DNA of 22,768 nucleotides from Candidatus Kappaea frigidicola (GCA_030765555.1 JAVCCI010000002.1:1-22768); one strand, 5' to 3'; counted from the first letter of the stretch, positions 13,987 through 22,764 are shown. The notes: generated by a model from the sequence alone, not told the origin. Program-made: numbers and translations.

Positions 13987-15219
13987 ATGGAAGTAGTTGT
14001 TGATTTGCATGTACACTCCAAGTATTCCAGAGCCACGAGTAAAGATATGGACATTGAGCATATGGGCTCAACTGCAAAAATTAAGGGTATCAATGTAATT
14101 GGAACGGGTGATTTTACTCATCCTCAATGGCTCCTTGAATTAAAAAATTCTTTGTCTGAGGAATCACCTGGTATGTATGAGAGAGATGGAATGCATTTCA
14201 TTTTGACTGCAGAAGTGAATAATATTTATACTAAAGCGCAAAAGTCTCGCCGCATTCATAATGTTCTTATAGCTCCAAATTTCAAAATAGTAGCAGAGAT
14301 AAATAAAGCCTTAAGTGAGCATGGGGATCTTTTTGCAGATGGAAGGCCAATATTGAAGCTAGATGCTAAGAAAATGCTCAAGATATTAAGATCTATAAGT
14401 CATGAAATATACTTAGTGCCGGCCCATTTATGGACCCCTTGGTTCGGGCTTTTAGGTTCGGTAACTGGGTTTAATGCTATAGAGGAATGTTTTGAAGAGG
14501 AAACAGATCACATTTATGCCATAGAAACTGGCTTGAGTAGTGATCCGGCTATGAACTGGAGATTAAGTAAATTGGATAAATTTACATTAATATCAAATTC
14601 AGATGCTCATTCTCCGAAGAATTTAGGACGCGAAGCCAATATATTTGATTGCGACCTTGATTATTATCAAATAATGGATATTATAAAAAAGAAAAATAAT
14701 AAAAAATTTATTTATACGATTGAATTTTTCCCCCAAGAAGGGAAATATTATTATGATGGGCATAGGGCTTGCAAGCAATGTCTTAAGCCTAAAGAAACTA
14801 TAGCGAATAATTATAAATGTCCTGTTTGTAAGAAGAAAGTAACTGTAGGAGTAATGCATAGAGTTGAGGAGCTGTCTGATAGAGAGGAAGGTTTTCAAAG
14901 GGATAATGCTGTACCATTCAGGAACGTCATCCCTTTAAGAGAAATTATAGCAGAAGTTAAACAGGTAGGTGCAGATACAAAAACAGTTCGATCAGAATAT
15001 AACTTTATAGCATCAAAAGCGGGTTCAGAGTTTGAAGCACTGCTTAAAAAACCTGAAGAAGAATTGAAAACTTTTTGCAATCATAAAATAGTAGAAGGAA
15101 TTATGCGCATAAGAAATGCTCAGGTTGATATTTATCCTGGGTATGATGGTGAGTATGGAAAAATTAATATATTTAAAGAGGCTGACTTAAATAAAAACCA
15201 GCAGCTTACTTTGTTTTAA
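13987..15219 (+). CDS. PHP-domain endonuclease Q family protein
   Basis: The 410 residues match the EndoQ layout. An N-terminal PHP metal-dependent phosphoesterase domain shows DLHVHSKYSRA (6-16), GTGDFTHP (39-46) and SNSDAHSP (203-210). A zinc finger follows with Cys 262/265 and 278/281. The C-terminal part is helical and includes HRVEELSDREEGF. EndoQ from Pyrococcus and Bacillus nicks DNA 5' of deaminated bases (uracil, hypoxanthine, xanthine) and some abasic sites. Activity here is inferred from family membership. It lies between the lipoprotein and carA in the pyr operon, so repair of uracil in DNA might be co-expressed with pyrimidine synthesis. Only a weak ribosome binding site (AGGTAG) precedes the ATG. 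Confidence 0.85.
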   Translation: MEVVVDLHVHSKYSRATSKDMDIEHMGSTAKIKGINVIGTGDFTHPQWLLELKNSLSEESPGMYERDGMHFILTAEVNNIYTKAQKSRRIHNVLIAPNFKIVAEINKALSEHGDLFADGRPILKLDAKKMLKILRSISHEIYLVPAHLWTPWFGLLGSVTGFNAIEECFEEETDHIYAIETGLSSDPAMNWRLSKLDKFTLISNSDAHSPKNLGREANIFDCDLDYYQIMDIIKKKNNKKFIYTIEFFPQEGKYYYDGHRACKQCLKPKETIANNYKCPVCKKKVTVGVMHRVEELSDREEGFQRDNAVPFRNVIPLREIIAEVKQVGADTKTVRSEYNFIASKAGSEFEALLKKPEEELKTFCNHKIVEGIMRIRNAQVDIYPGYDGEYGKINIFKEADLNKNQQLTLF

Positions 15220-15233
15220 GATGAGCATATTAC

Positions 15234-15239
15234 AAGGAG
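15234..15239 (+). promoter_or_regulatory. Ribosome binding site that sets the carA start
   Basis: AAGGAG ends 5 nt before the ATG at 15245. It favours this codon over an in-frame ATG at 15221. The resulting N-terminus, MKKGYLVLENGEVLEG, is family-like. Confidence 0.8.
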
Positions 15240-15244
15240 AACTA

Positions 15245-16264
15245 ATGAAAAAAGGATATTTAGTGCTGGAAAATGGCGAGGTTTTAGAGGGTAACTCCTT
15301 TGGGGTGAAGAAAAATGTTATTGGACATGTAATTTTTAATACAAATATGCTGGGTTATCAGGAAATTATAACTGATCCTGCTTATGCTGATTGTTTAGTA
15401 GTTATTACATATCCGCTCATAGGAGCTTGCGGCATAAATGAAAATGATCATAATTCTTTTACTGGTGCAGCTAGAGGGTTAATTATAAAAGAATATTCGC
15501 GCACAGTTTCAAACTGGCAGGCAACAATGACTTTAGAGGATTTTATGAAGAAAAAAGGAATTGTTGGAATTGAGGGAATTGATACAAGGTATTTAACAAG
15601 ATGTGTTGCGAAGAATGGTATACAAAAAGGAATGATAACTAATGCTAAGAATAATATTAACTCCTTAGTAAAGAAAATGAAGCAATATAAAGAAACTAAA
15701 ATGTATAAAAAAGTAAGTTCCAAAAAGGCGTATAGTTGGAATGTAAATAATAAAGCAAAAAAAACTGCTATAGTTCTCGATTATGGAGTTACATTTAGTT
15801 TGTTAAATTGGCTTTCTGCTCAAGGTTTTAAAGCAAAGGTATTACCAATAGATATTACCCCTGAGCAAGTTATGAAAGAAAAAGCAGACTTAATTGTTTT
15901 ATCAAACGGACCAGGTAGCCCATTTGAATCTGAAAAAGAAGTTAAAAATATTAGCAAACTACTGGGTAAAAAACCAATCATTGGCTTTGGTCTGGGCAGT
16001 TGTTTTCTGGCTATTGCTCTGGGAGCTAAAGCAGAAGAGTTGAAATCAGGACATTATGGATTCAATAAAGCGGTTAAAGATTTGAGAGCTAATAGGGTGT
16101 GTATGACTCAGCAGGAGCACCGCTTTACAGTTAATAAAGATTCTTTACCAAAGGATACTGAAATGATAAGTGTTAATTTGCATGATGATACACTTGAGGC
16201 ATATGAAAACAAGAAGGTTAAAGCTGCAGGATATTATTATTTACCAAATACTATAAATATTTAA
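15245..16264 (+). CDS. carA: Carbamoyl-phosphate synthase small chain, glutaminase triad lost
   Basis: CarA normally hydrolyses glutamine and passes ammonia to CarB. The N-terminal domain is well conserved (FNTNMLGYQEIITDPAYADC, VITYPLIGACGINENDHNS, SNWQA, GIDTRYLTR). The class I amidotransferase fold follows (LDYGV, LSNGPGSP). The nucleophile motif GICLGHQ reads GFGLGSC, so Gly (codon 15989-15991) replaces the catalytic Cys. The QYHPE motif reads YYYLPN, so Leu (16241-16243) replaces His and Asn (16247-16249) replaces Glu. The protein ends four residues later, without the usual tail of about 20 residues. The frame is intact at 339 residues and surrounding conservation is good, so it is not a decaying gene. 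It probably acts as a structural partner of CarB with free ammonia as nitrogen donor. Confidence 0.93.
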   Translation: MKKGYLVLENGEVLEGNSFGVKKNVIGHVIFNTNMLGYQEIITDPAYADCLVVITYPLIGACGINENDHNSFTGAARGLIIKEYSRTVSNWQATMTLEDFMKKKGIVGIEGIDTRYLTRCVAKNGIQKGMITNAKNNINSLVKKMKQYKETKMYKKVSSKKAYSWNVNNKAKKTAIVLDYGVTFSLLNWLSAQGFKAKVLPIDITPEQVMKEKADLIVLSNGPGSPFESEKEVKNISKLLGKKPIIGFGLGSCFLAIALGAKAEELKSGHYGFNKAVKDLRANRVCMTQQEHRFTVNKDSLPKDTEMISVNLHDDTLEAYENKKVKAAGYYYLPNTINI

Positions 16265-16284
16265 ATGAAGGGAAGCATAATTTT

Positions 16285-19200
16285 ATGCCAAGAAGAAATG
16301 ACCTCAAAAAGATATTGATTATAGGATCTGGTCCTATTGTGATTGGGCAGGCGTGTGAATTTGATTATTCTGGATCGCAGGCATGCAAAGTTCTAAAAGA
16401 AGAAGGATATAAAATAGTTTTGGTTAATTCAAATCCAGCTACTATTATGACTGATCCGCAGATGGCTGATAGAACCTATATTGAACCCATTACACCTGAA
16501 GTTGTAATTGAAATTATTAAAAAAGAAAGACCCGATGCCTTACTTCCTACACTAGGGGGGCAAACAGGACTTAATATGGCTTATTTTTTAGACAAGATGG
16601 GAGTTTTGAAGAAATATTCTGTAGAAGTTCTTGGAGCTGATATTGCTGCTATTGCTAAAGCTGAAGATAGAGATATATTTAAAAAAACCATGAAATCTAT
16701 TGGGATTAAAGTTCCCAAGAGCGGTATTGCTCGTACAATAGAAGAGGGTTTTAAGTTGGCTAAAAAAGTAGGTTTTCCCTTGTTGTTGAGGCCAGCTTTT
16801 TGTATGGGTGGGGCTGGAGGTGCGTGTGTTTATAACTCTGAAGATTTGGAAGCGGCCTTGCAGGGTGCTCTTGATACTTCTCCAATAAATGAAGTTTTAG
16901 TGGAAGAATCTGTTTTAGGTTGGAAAGAAATAGAGTTCGAAGCTATGAGAGATTGCAAAGACAACATTGTTATTGTTTGCTCAATGGAAAATATAGATCC
17001 TATGGGAGTGCATACCGGAGATAGTATGGTTGTGGCCCCAGCTCAAACCATAACAGCTAAAGAATGCACCAAGTTAATTGAAGATTCAAAAAAAGTAATT
17101 CGAGCTGTTAACATTACTGGTGGGGGCATGAATTTACAGTATGGTGTAAATCCCGAAAATGGAGATTCAGTCATTATTGAAATTAATCCCAGAGTTTCGC
17201 GTTCTTCTGCTCTGGCTTCTAAAGCAACAGGTTTTCCTATAGCGAGGGTAGCTACAAAGTTAGCTGTGGGTTATTCATTGGACGAAATCGTTAATAATGT
17301 CACGGGCAATACCACGACTTTTTTTGAGCCTTCAGTTGATTATTGTGTATTTAAGATGCCTCGTTTCACTTTTGAGAAATTCCAAAAGGCAGACTGGTCA
17401 CTAGGTATATCTATGAAGGCTGTAGGTGAATCGATGTCTATTGGTAGAAACTTTAAAGAAGCCCTTCAAAAGGGCTTAAGATCATTAGAAACAGGTCGTT
17501 GTGGTTTAGGAGCAGATGGCGTAGAAATGTTTGATGCAAATTTATCAAAGAAAGAAAAAATAGAAAAAATAAAAGAAAAATTAAAAATAGCCAATGCAGA
17601 TAGAATTTTTTACGTAAAGGAAGCCTTTAATTACGGTCTAAATATTGATACAATATATGAGTTATCAAAAATAACTAAATGGTTTCTGAGTAATATTAAA
17701 GAGTTGGTAGATTTGGAAAAGAAAATAAAATCTAGCAAGGGTTCTGAGGAAGTTTTAAGGAGAGCTAAAGAGTGCGGTTACAGTGATGCTCAGTTAGCCC
17801 ATATATTAAAAAAGAGTCAAAAGCAAATTAGGTCTTTAAGGAAGAAAAAAATTGAACCAGTTTATAAATTGGTTGATACCTGTGCGGGTGAATTTGATTC
17901 ATCTAGGCCATATTTTTACTCATCTTACGAAGAAAAAGATGAAAGTAGAGCCACTAAAGCTAAAAAAGTTATTATTTTAGGTGGAGGCCCAAACAGAATA
18001 GGTCAGGGTATTGAGTTTGATTACTGTTGTTGTCATGCGGCTTATGCTTTAAAGGAAGCTGGTTATGAAGCGGTTATTATTAATTCAAATCCTGAGACTG
18101 TATCTACAGATTACGATACTTCTGACAGGCTTTATTTTGAACCTCTTACGTTAGAGGATGTTCTTAATGTTATTGATAAAGAAAAGCCTTATGGGGTTAT
18201 AGTTCAGTTGGGAGGCCAGACACCTCTTAATATCTCCAAAGGATTAGAAGCTGCGGGTGTAAGGATATTAGGTACATCTCCTGATAAAATTGATATTGCT
18301 GAAGATAGGGAACGCTTTAAGAAACTACTGCATAAGTTGAAGTTAAAGCAACCTAATAATGGAACAGCGACTAGTTTAAGGCAAGCTCAAAAAATAGCCT
18401 CAAGGATTGGATATCCGGTTGTTGTAAGGCCCTCATATGTTCTAGGTGGCAGAGCTATGGAAATAGTCTATGATGAGGCATCATTAGAGCGCTATATGCG
18501 AGAAGCTGTCATGGCTTCAAGTGAGCACCCAGTATTAATAGATAAATTCTTGGAAGATGCCATTGAGGTTGATGTTGATATGATTTCAGATGGCAAGATG
18601 CAAGTTGTTGGTGGTATAATGGAACACATAGAAGAAGCTGGAGTTCATTCAGGTGACAGTGCAATGGTTTTACCTCCCTTTAGTCTGAAAAAAGGCTTAG
18701 TAGATAAAATAAAAGAGTGTACTCGCAAATTAGCAAAAGAACTTAAGGTTATAGGGCTTATGAATGTACAGTATGCTATAAAAAATAATGAAATATATAT
18801 CATAGAAGTTAACCCGAGAGCCTCAAGAACTATTCCGTTTATATCTAAGTCCATAGGTATACCTTTAGCCAAGTTAGCAACTAAAGTTATGGTAGGAATG
18901 AGTTTAAAAGAATTAGGTTTTACAAAGGACGTAACTCCCAAACATATAAGCGTGAAAGAATCTGTTTTTCCTTTTGCTAGATTTCCGGGAGTCGATATTA
19001 TCCTTGGGCCGGAAATGAAATCTACTGGTGAAGTCATGGGAATTGATTATGATTTTGGTAATGCATTTATGAAATCCCAAATAGCTGCTGGTCAAATTCT
19101 CCCCAAAAAGGGTAATGTTTTTATAAGTGTTAAGGATAAGGATAAAATTAAAATTATTGATACTGCAAAAAAACTTCAAAAATTAGGTTTTAAACTTGTT

Positions 19201-19509
19201 GCTACGCAAGGAACAGCTTGTAGCCTTAAAGAAGCTGGCGTAAAAGTGAAAAGAGTTTATAAGTTGCACGAAGGTAGGCCTCATGTAGTTGATTTAATCA
19301 AAAGTGATGAGATAAATTTAGTAATTAATACTCCTAGTGGTAAGGGTCCTAAAGAAGATGAGGTTAAGATTAGAACCAGTGCTTTATTGCATAAGATACC
19401 CGTTATTACAACTGTGCCGGGAGCAGTGGCTTCGGTTAGTGGTATTGAAGCACTAAAAAAAGGTAAGCTAAAGATAAAAGCATTACAAGATTATAATAAA
19501 AAGAAATAA
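16285..19509 (+). CDS. carB: Carbamoyl-phosphate synthase large chain
   Basis: Makes carbamoyl phosphate from bicarbonate, two ATP and ammonia. The 1074 residues are full length. The first ATP-grasp half includes IIGSGPIVIGQACEFDYSG, LLLRPAFCMGGAGGA and INPRVSRSSALASKATG. An oligomerisation linker follows. The second half includes GGGPNRIGQGIEFDYCC, VVVRPSYVLGGRAMEIVYD and VNPRASRTIPFISK. The C-terminal MGS-like allosteric domain (about 943-1074) has EGRPHVVDLIK and INTPSGKGP. No key residue appears missing. AAGGGA near 16267-16272 precedes the ATG. The gene follows carA by 20 nt and precedes pyrK by 1 nt. With carA's glutaminase lost, CarB is expected to use ammonia directly. Confidence 0.97.
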   Translation: MPRRNDLKKILIIGSGPIVIGQACEFDYSGSQACKVLKEEGYKIVLVNSNPATIMTDPQMADRTYIEPITPEVVIEIIKKERPDALLPTLGGQTGLNMAYFLDKMGVLKKYSVEVLGADIAAIAKAEDRDIFKKTMKSIGIKVPKSGIARTIEEGFKLAKKVGFPLLLRPAFCMGGAGGACVYNSEDLEAALQGALDTSPINEVLVEESVLGWKEIEFEAMRDCKDNIVIVCSMENIDPMGVHTGDSMVVAPAQTITAKECTKLIEDSKKVIRAVNITGGGMNLQYGVNPENGDSVIIEINPRVSRSSALASKATGFPIARVATKLAVGYSLDEIVNNVTGNTTTFFEPSVDYCVFKMPRFTFEKFQKADWSLGISMKAVGESMSIGRNFKEALQKGLRSLETGRCGLGADGVEMFDANLSKKEKIEKIKEKLKIANADRIFYVKEAFNYGLNIDTIYELSKITKWFLSNIKELVDLEKKIKSSKGSEEVLRRAKECGYSDAQLAHILKKSQKQIRSLRKKKIEPVYKLVDTCAGEFDSSRPYFYSSYEEKDESRATKAKKVIILGGGPNRIGQGIEFDYCCCHAAYALKEAGYEAVIINSNPETVSTDYDTSDRLYFEPLTLEDVLNVIDKEKPYGVIVQLGGQTPLNISKGLEAAGVRILGTSPDKIDIAEDRERFKKLLHKLKLKQPNNGTATSLRQAQKIASRIGYPVVVRPSYVLGGRAMEIVYDEASLERYMREAVMASSEHPVLIDKFLEDAIEVDVDMISDGKMQVVGGIMEHIEEAGVHSGDSAMVLPPFSLKKGLVDKIKECTRKLAKELKVIGLMNVQYAIKNNEIYIIEVNPRASRTIPFISKSIGIPLAKLATKVMVGMSLKELGFTKDVTPKHISVKESVFPFARFPGVDIILGPEMKSTGEVMGIDYDFGNAFMKSQIAAGQILPKKGNVFISVKDKDKIKIIDTAKKLQKLGFKLVATQGTACSLKEAGVKVKRVYKLHEGRPHVVDLIKSDEINLVINTPSGKGPKEDEVKIRTSALLHKIPVITTVPGAVASVSGIEALKKGKLKIKALQDYNKKK

Positions 19510-19510
19510 C

Positions 19511-20290
19511 ATGCATCAAGAAAAAGCCGCAATTATTAAAAATAAAAAAATAACTGATCAATGCTGGAGACTACAGCTTTGTTCAAAAAATATTGCTCGG
19601 CAAGCGCAGCCAGGACAGTTTCTCCATGTTAAAATTTCTTCGAACAGCCAAAAGCCTTTTTTGAGAAGGCCCTTTGCTGTGCATAGCATTGAAAAAAAAG
19701 ATGAATTCAGCATCCTTTATAAGATAAGAGGGGAAGCGACTAAATTGATGCGCGAACTTAAAAAAGGTGATAAGATTGATACTATTGGCCCTTTGGGTGC
19801 CGGTTTTCAACCTTCTGTGAATGTGCAAAAATATGTTTTGGTTGCTGGGGGTATAGGTTTGGCGCCATTGTTTTTTCTCACAAAAGAACTTATAGATAAT
19901 AAAAAGGAAGTTGTTTTAATCTACGGGGCTAGGACCAAAAATGAATTACTTTGCACGAAAGAATTATCGAAAGTAAAAATAAAACCCCTTTTAGCTACCG
20001 ACGATGGATCTCAAGGTATTAAAGGCAACGCAAATAATTTATTAAATAACTATTTGGCTAAAAACAAAAAAGAAAAAATAGAGGTTTTTGCTGCTGGCCC
20101 TAGGATGATGTTAAAAGAAACAGCGCGAATTTGTAAGAAAGCTGGTGTGAATCTAGAGGTTAGTATGGATGAAATTATGGCTTGTGGCGTAGGAGTTTGT
20201 TTGGGTTGTGCGGTAAAGACTAAAAATGGCTATAAATTGGCTTGTAAGGATGGGCCTGTTTTTAAAGCAGAGGATATTATATGGGAGTAG
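19511..20290 (+). CDS. pyrK: Dihydroorotate dehydrogenase electron-transfer subunit
   Basis: Ferredoxin-reductase-like subunit with FAD and a [2Fe-2S] cluster. It carries electrons from PyrD (type 1B) to NAD+. The 259 residues show PGQFLHVKI and the FAD motif RRPFAV (52-57), the NAD-binding VLVAGGIGLAPLFFL (109-123), and four cluster cysteines (225, 230, 233, 245) in CGVGVCLGC and LACKDGPVF. The start is 1 nt after the carB stop. The end overlaps pyrD by 10 bp, which suits subunits made in equal amounts. Complete. Confidence 0.95.
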   Translation: MHQEKAAIIKNKKITDQCWRLQLCSKNIARQAQPGQFLHVKISSNSQKPFLRRPFAVHSIEKKDEFSILYKIRGEATKLMRELKKGDKIDTIGPLGAGFQPSVNVQKYVLVAGGIGLAPLFFLTKELIDNKKEVVLIYGARTKNELLCTKELSKVKIKPLLATDDGSQGIKGNANNLLNNYLAKNKKEKIEVFAAGPRMMLKETARICKKAGVNLEVSMDEIMACGVGVCLGCAVKTKNGYKLACKDGPVFKAEDIIWE

Positions 20291-21198
20291 ACTTAGCGGT
20301 TAAAATTGGTAAATTAAAACTAAAGAATCCAGTTATGGTTTCTTCTGGAACTTTTGGTTGTGGCCAGCAATATGAAGAATTAGTAGATTTAAAAGAATTG
20401 GGAGCTATTGTTACTAAAACAATTACATTGCAAAAGAGAGAGGGTAATAAGCCTCCTAGGATTGCTGAGACTTATGCCGGCATGCTGAATGCTATTGGTT
20501 TGGAAAATGAAGGTCTAAACTATTTTTGCGAAACTACATTGAAATATTTAAATTCTCTTAAGACACCGTCTATTATTAGTGTAGCTGGTAAAGATGAGAA
20601 TGATTATTGTAAGTTAGTTAAAGAACTTGATAAGCTCAAAGTAAAAGCTGTTGAACTTAACATATCTTGTCCTAATGTTAAGTCAAAGAAAAAATACATG
20701 TTTTCCCAGGATGCTCAAGCTACATATAAACTAGTTTCCAGAGTGAGAAAATTAACTAAGACAACATTAATTGTTAAGCTGAGCCCTAATGTAACTGATA
20801 TTAAAGAAATAGCTAAGGCTGCTGAGGATGCCGGAGCTGAGGCAGTCTCTTTGGTTAATACTTTTTTGGGAATAGCTATTGATGTAAATAGTAGAAAACC
20901 TAAATTAGGAAATATCACCGGTGGCCTAAGCGGACCAGCCATAAAGCCTCTTGCTTTGCGAATGGTTTACGAGGCGGCTAGTGTTTTAAAGATTCCGATT
21001 ATTGGTCAGGGGGGCATAATGTCTCCTGAAGATGGCTTGGAGTTTATTATTGCCGGTGCAACAGCTATTTCTATTGGGACGGCGAATTTTATCGAGCCGC
21101 AAAGTGCTATTTTAATTAAAAATGGTATTGAAAAATATTTAGTAAAGAATAAAATTAAAAATATAAAACTATTAAGAGGCACTATAAAGATATCATAA
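20281..21198 (+). CDS. pyrD: Dihydroorotate dehydrogenase 1B, catalytic subunit
   Basis: FMN TIM-barrel enzyme oxidising dihydroorotate to orotate; in the 1B class it works with PyrK and NAD+. The 305 residues include NPVMVSSGTFG, VTKTITLQKREGN, the active-site loop ELNISCPNVK with Cys 130 as catalytic base (typical of class 1), TGGLSGPAIKPLALRMVYE and IPIIGQGGI. The N-terminus overlaps the pyrK stop. Complete. It is followed by the only sizeable gap in the pyr operon (211 nt), which holds repeats. Confidence 0.96.
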   Translation: MGVDLAVKIGKLKLKNPVMVSSGTFGCGQQYEELVDLKELGAIVTKTITLQKREGNKPPRIAETYAGMLNAIGLENEGLNYFCETTLKYLNSLKTPSIISVAGKDENDYCKLVKELDKLKVKAVELNISCPNVKSKKKYMFSQDAQATYKLVSRVRKLTKTTLIVKLSPNVTDIKEIAKAAEDAGAEAVSLVNTFLGIAIDVNSRKPKLGNITGGLSGPAIKPLALRMVYEAASVLKIPIIGQGGIMSPEDGLEFIIAGATAISIGTANFIEPQSAILIKNGIEKYLVKNKIKNIKLLRGTIKIS

Positions 21199-21209
21199 TA
21201 CAGAGAATA

Positions 21210-21245
21210 GGATTAAGGATTAAGAATTAAGGATTAAGGATTAAG
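21210..21245. repeat. Heptamer tandem repeat, GGATTAA x5
   Basis: Five 7-bp units lie head to tail: GGATTAA twice, GAATTAA, then GGATTAA twice, ending with a G. They sit 11 nt after the pyrD stop. The sequence TTAAGAATTAAG inside the array recurs in inverted form further along the same gap. Confidence 0.85.
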
Positions 21246-21266
21246 TTAGAAGCAGGATTTGAGTAC

Positions 21267-21292
21267 AGAATTAAGTAAAAAAACTTAATTCT
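21267..21292. other. Perfect stem-loop between pyrD and pyrF
   Basis: AGAATTAAGT (21267-21276) pairs perfectly with ACTTAATTCT (21283-21292) over an all-A hexaloop. The stem is AT-rich and no T-run follows on the + strand, so it is a poor terminator. It may be an RNA processing or stability element, or simply part of the repeat cluster. Confidence 0.65.
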
Positions 21293-21327
21293 TAGAGCGA
21301 ATAAAATGAGCGTCTTAATTCTTAGAG
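21284..21327. repeat. Direct repeat CTTAATTCTTAGAG, two copies
   Basis: Identical 14-bp copies at 21284-21297 and 21314-21327 are 30 bp apart. The first copy is also the right arm of the stem-loop before it. GAGCGA/GAGTGA follow. The remaining gap up to 21409 has no ORF or clear promoter, only a purine-rich run near 21388-21399 that may serve as the pyrF ribosome binding site. Confidence 0.75.
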
Positions 21328-21409
21328 TGAGCGAACGCGAATGTCTTGGTGCAAGAAACAAGTCACAAGAATAAATAGCGGATAGCGTGGAGAGGATAGG
21401 AAAAATAAA

Positions 21410-22126
21410 ATGAAAAATAAATCAAAAATAATTCTAGCTTTAGATATTGATACTATAAAAGAAGCAAAAAGTATTATTAAAGATACAAAACAATATATTG
21501 ATATATATAAAATTGGACCGCACTTATTTACTAAATATGGTCCGGAAATTATAAAACTAGTTCACAAAAACAAAAGAGAAGTTTTCTTAGATTTAAAGTT
21601 GCATGATATTCCAAACACAGTTGCTAGCTCTGTCAGGCAAATAGTTCGTTTAAAGGTTTACATGCTCACCTTACATACTTTTGGTGGCCTCAAGATGCTT
21701 CGTGAAGCTAAAAAAGCAGCAGTAAGTGAAGCTAAGAAATTAAAATTAAGGACTCCTTTGCTTTTAGGAGTAACAGTTTTATCTAGCTTTGAAAAAAAAG
21801 ACTTAAAGCAGATAAATATAAATTTGACAGTGAAGGATCAAGTTTTATCGTTACTTAATTTGGCTCAAATAGCTAAGCTTGCAGGAGTAGTTTTATCTGC
21901 TAAAGAGTTGACCCATATTAATAAAGTTAAAAATAATAAACTTCTTAAAGTGGTTCCTGGGATAAGACCAAAAGGATCTAAGAAGGATGATCAAAAACGC
22001 ATAATGACTCCTAGTGAAGCAATTAAACAAGGTGCAGATTTTCTGGTAATAGGTAGACCGATAATTAAGTCAGCGTCGGCGAAAGAAGCTGCTGAGAATA
22101 TTATTAAGGAGATTAGTAAAAAATGA
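21410..22126 (+). CDS. pyrF: Orotidine 5'-phosphate decarboxylase
   Basis: Final step to UMP: decarboxylation of OMP. The 238 residues contain LALDID (D12), the catalytic FLDLKLHDIPNTV with D61, K63 and D66, LLLGVTVLSS, VVPGIRPKG and ADFLVIGRPI, which binds phosphate. Length is standard for the bacterial monofunctional enzyme. A purine-rich run (GGAGAGG at 21388-21394 and AGG near 21397) precedes the ATG. It overlaps pyrE by 4 bp (ATGA). Confidence 0.96.
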   Translation: MKNKSKIILALDIDTIKEAKSIIKDTKQYIDIYKIGPHLFTKYGPEIIKLVHKNKREVFLDLKLHDIPNTVASSVRQIVRLKVYMLTLHTFGGLKMLREAKKAAVSEAKKLKLRTPLLLGVTVLSSFEKKDLKQININLTVKDQVLSLLNLAQIAKLAGVVLSAKELTHINKVKNNKLLKVVPGIRPKGSKKDDQKRIMTPSEAIKQGADFLVIGRPIIKSASAKEAAENIIKEISKK

Positions 22127-22701
22127 TGACAAGCAAGGAGATTTTAGAGATATTTAAAAAATGTGATGCTTATAAGGAGGGACATTTTTTATTAACTTCA
22201 GGTTTGCATTCGGGTGTCTATTTTCAGAAAAATCTAGTTCTTCAACATCCGAATATAACTAAAAAACTTGCTAAAGAATTAGCTTTAAAAATAAAAAAAC
22301 ATAAAGTTGATATTGTTTTGTCACCTGCAGTGGGAGCGATGGTTCTAGGATATCAATTAGCATCTATTCTAAAATCAAAATTTTTATTTGCTGAAAGAGA
22401 AAAAAATAAACTTTGTTTAAGAAGGGGTTTTATTTTACCTCCAAAAACCAGAGTGCTTATTGTTGAAGACATTATTACTACTGGAGGCTCGGTTCAGGAG
22501 TTGGTTAAGATGGTTAATGGCGCTAAGTCTAAGCTTATTGGTGTTGCTTGTTTAGTTGATAGGAGTCAGGGTAAGGTTAGATTTAATAAGCTGAAGCCTA
22601 AGAGCTTGCTGAAAATAGATGTAAAAAATTATAAACCTTCAAAATGTCCTTTCTGTAAAAAAGGTTTTAAAGTATCTAAACCTGGCAGTAGAAATTTTTA
22701 A
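22123..22701 (+). CDS. pyrE: Orotate phosphoribosyltransferase
   Basis: Joins orotate and PRPP to OMP, the step before PyrF. The 192 residues have HFLLTSGLHSGVYFQK (21-36), LSPAVGAMVLGY, the flexible catalytic loop around AEREKNKLCLRRGF, and the PRPP motif VLIVEDIITTGGS (111-123). The C-terminus ends with PSKCPFCKKG and KPGSR (Cys 175/178). This tail is known in one pyrE subgroup that includes thermophiles; it may bind metal, but that is inference. Last gene of the pyr operon. No hairpin terminator is evident before the window ends. Confidence 0.95.
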   Translation: MMTSKEILEIFKKCDAYKEGHFLLTSGLHSGVYFQKNLVLQHPNITKKLAKELALKIKKHKVDIVLSPAVGAMVLGYQLASILKSKFLFAEREKNKLCLRRGFILPPKTRVLIVEDIITTGGSVQELVKMVNGAKSKLIGVACLVDRSQGKVRFNKLKPKSLLKIDVKNYKPSKCPFCKKGFKVSKPGSRNF

Positions 22702-22736
22702 ACATAAGCCATCTTATTATTCCTAAATCTAATAGC

Positions 22737-22764
22737 TTGACAGGTTTATCCTACCTAGTATAAT
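22737..22764 (+). promoter_or_regulatory. Promoter for a gene beyond the window
   Basis: TTGACA (22737-22742) and TATAAT (22759-22764) are 16 bp apart, both perfect hexamers. It lies 35 nt after pyrE, so a separate + strand transcription unit begins at the window edge. Confidence 0.85.

Noticed and set aside
15989..15991. Sequencing error as the cause of the missing CarA nucleophile
   Set aside because: The frame is intact and three separated catalytic positions plus neighbouring motif residues are changed, which one or two base errors cannot explain.
21210..21327. CRISPR-like array between pyrD and pyrF
   Set aside because: Repeats are 7 or 14 bp, units are contiguous or overlapping with a hairpin, and there are no regular unique spacers or cas genes.
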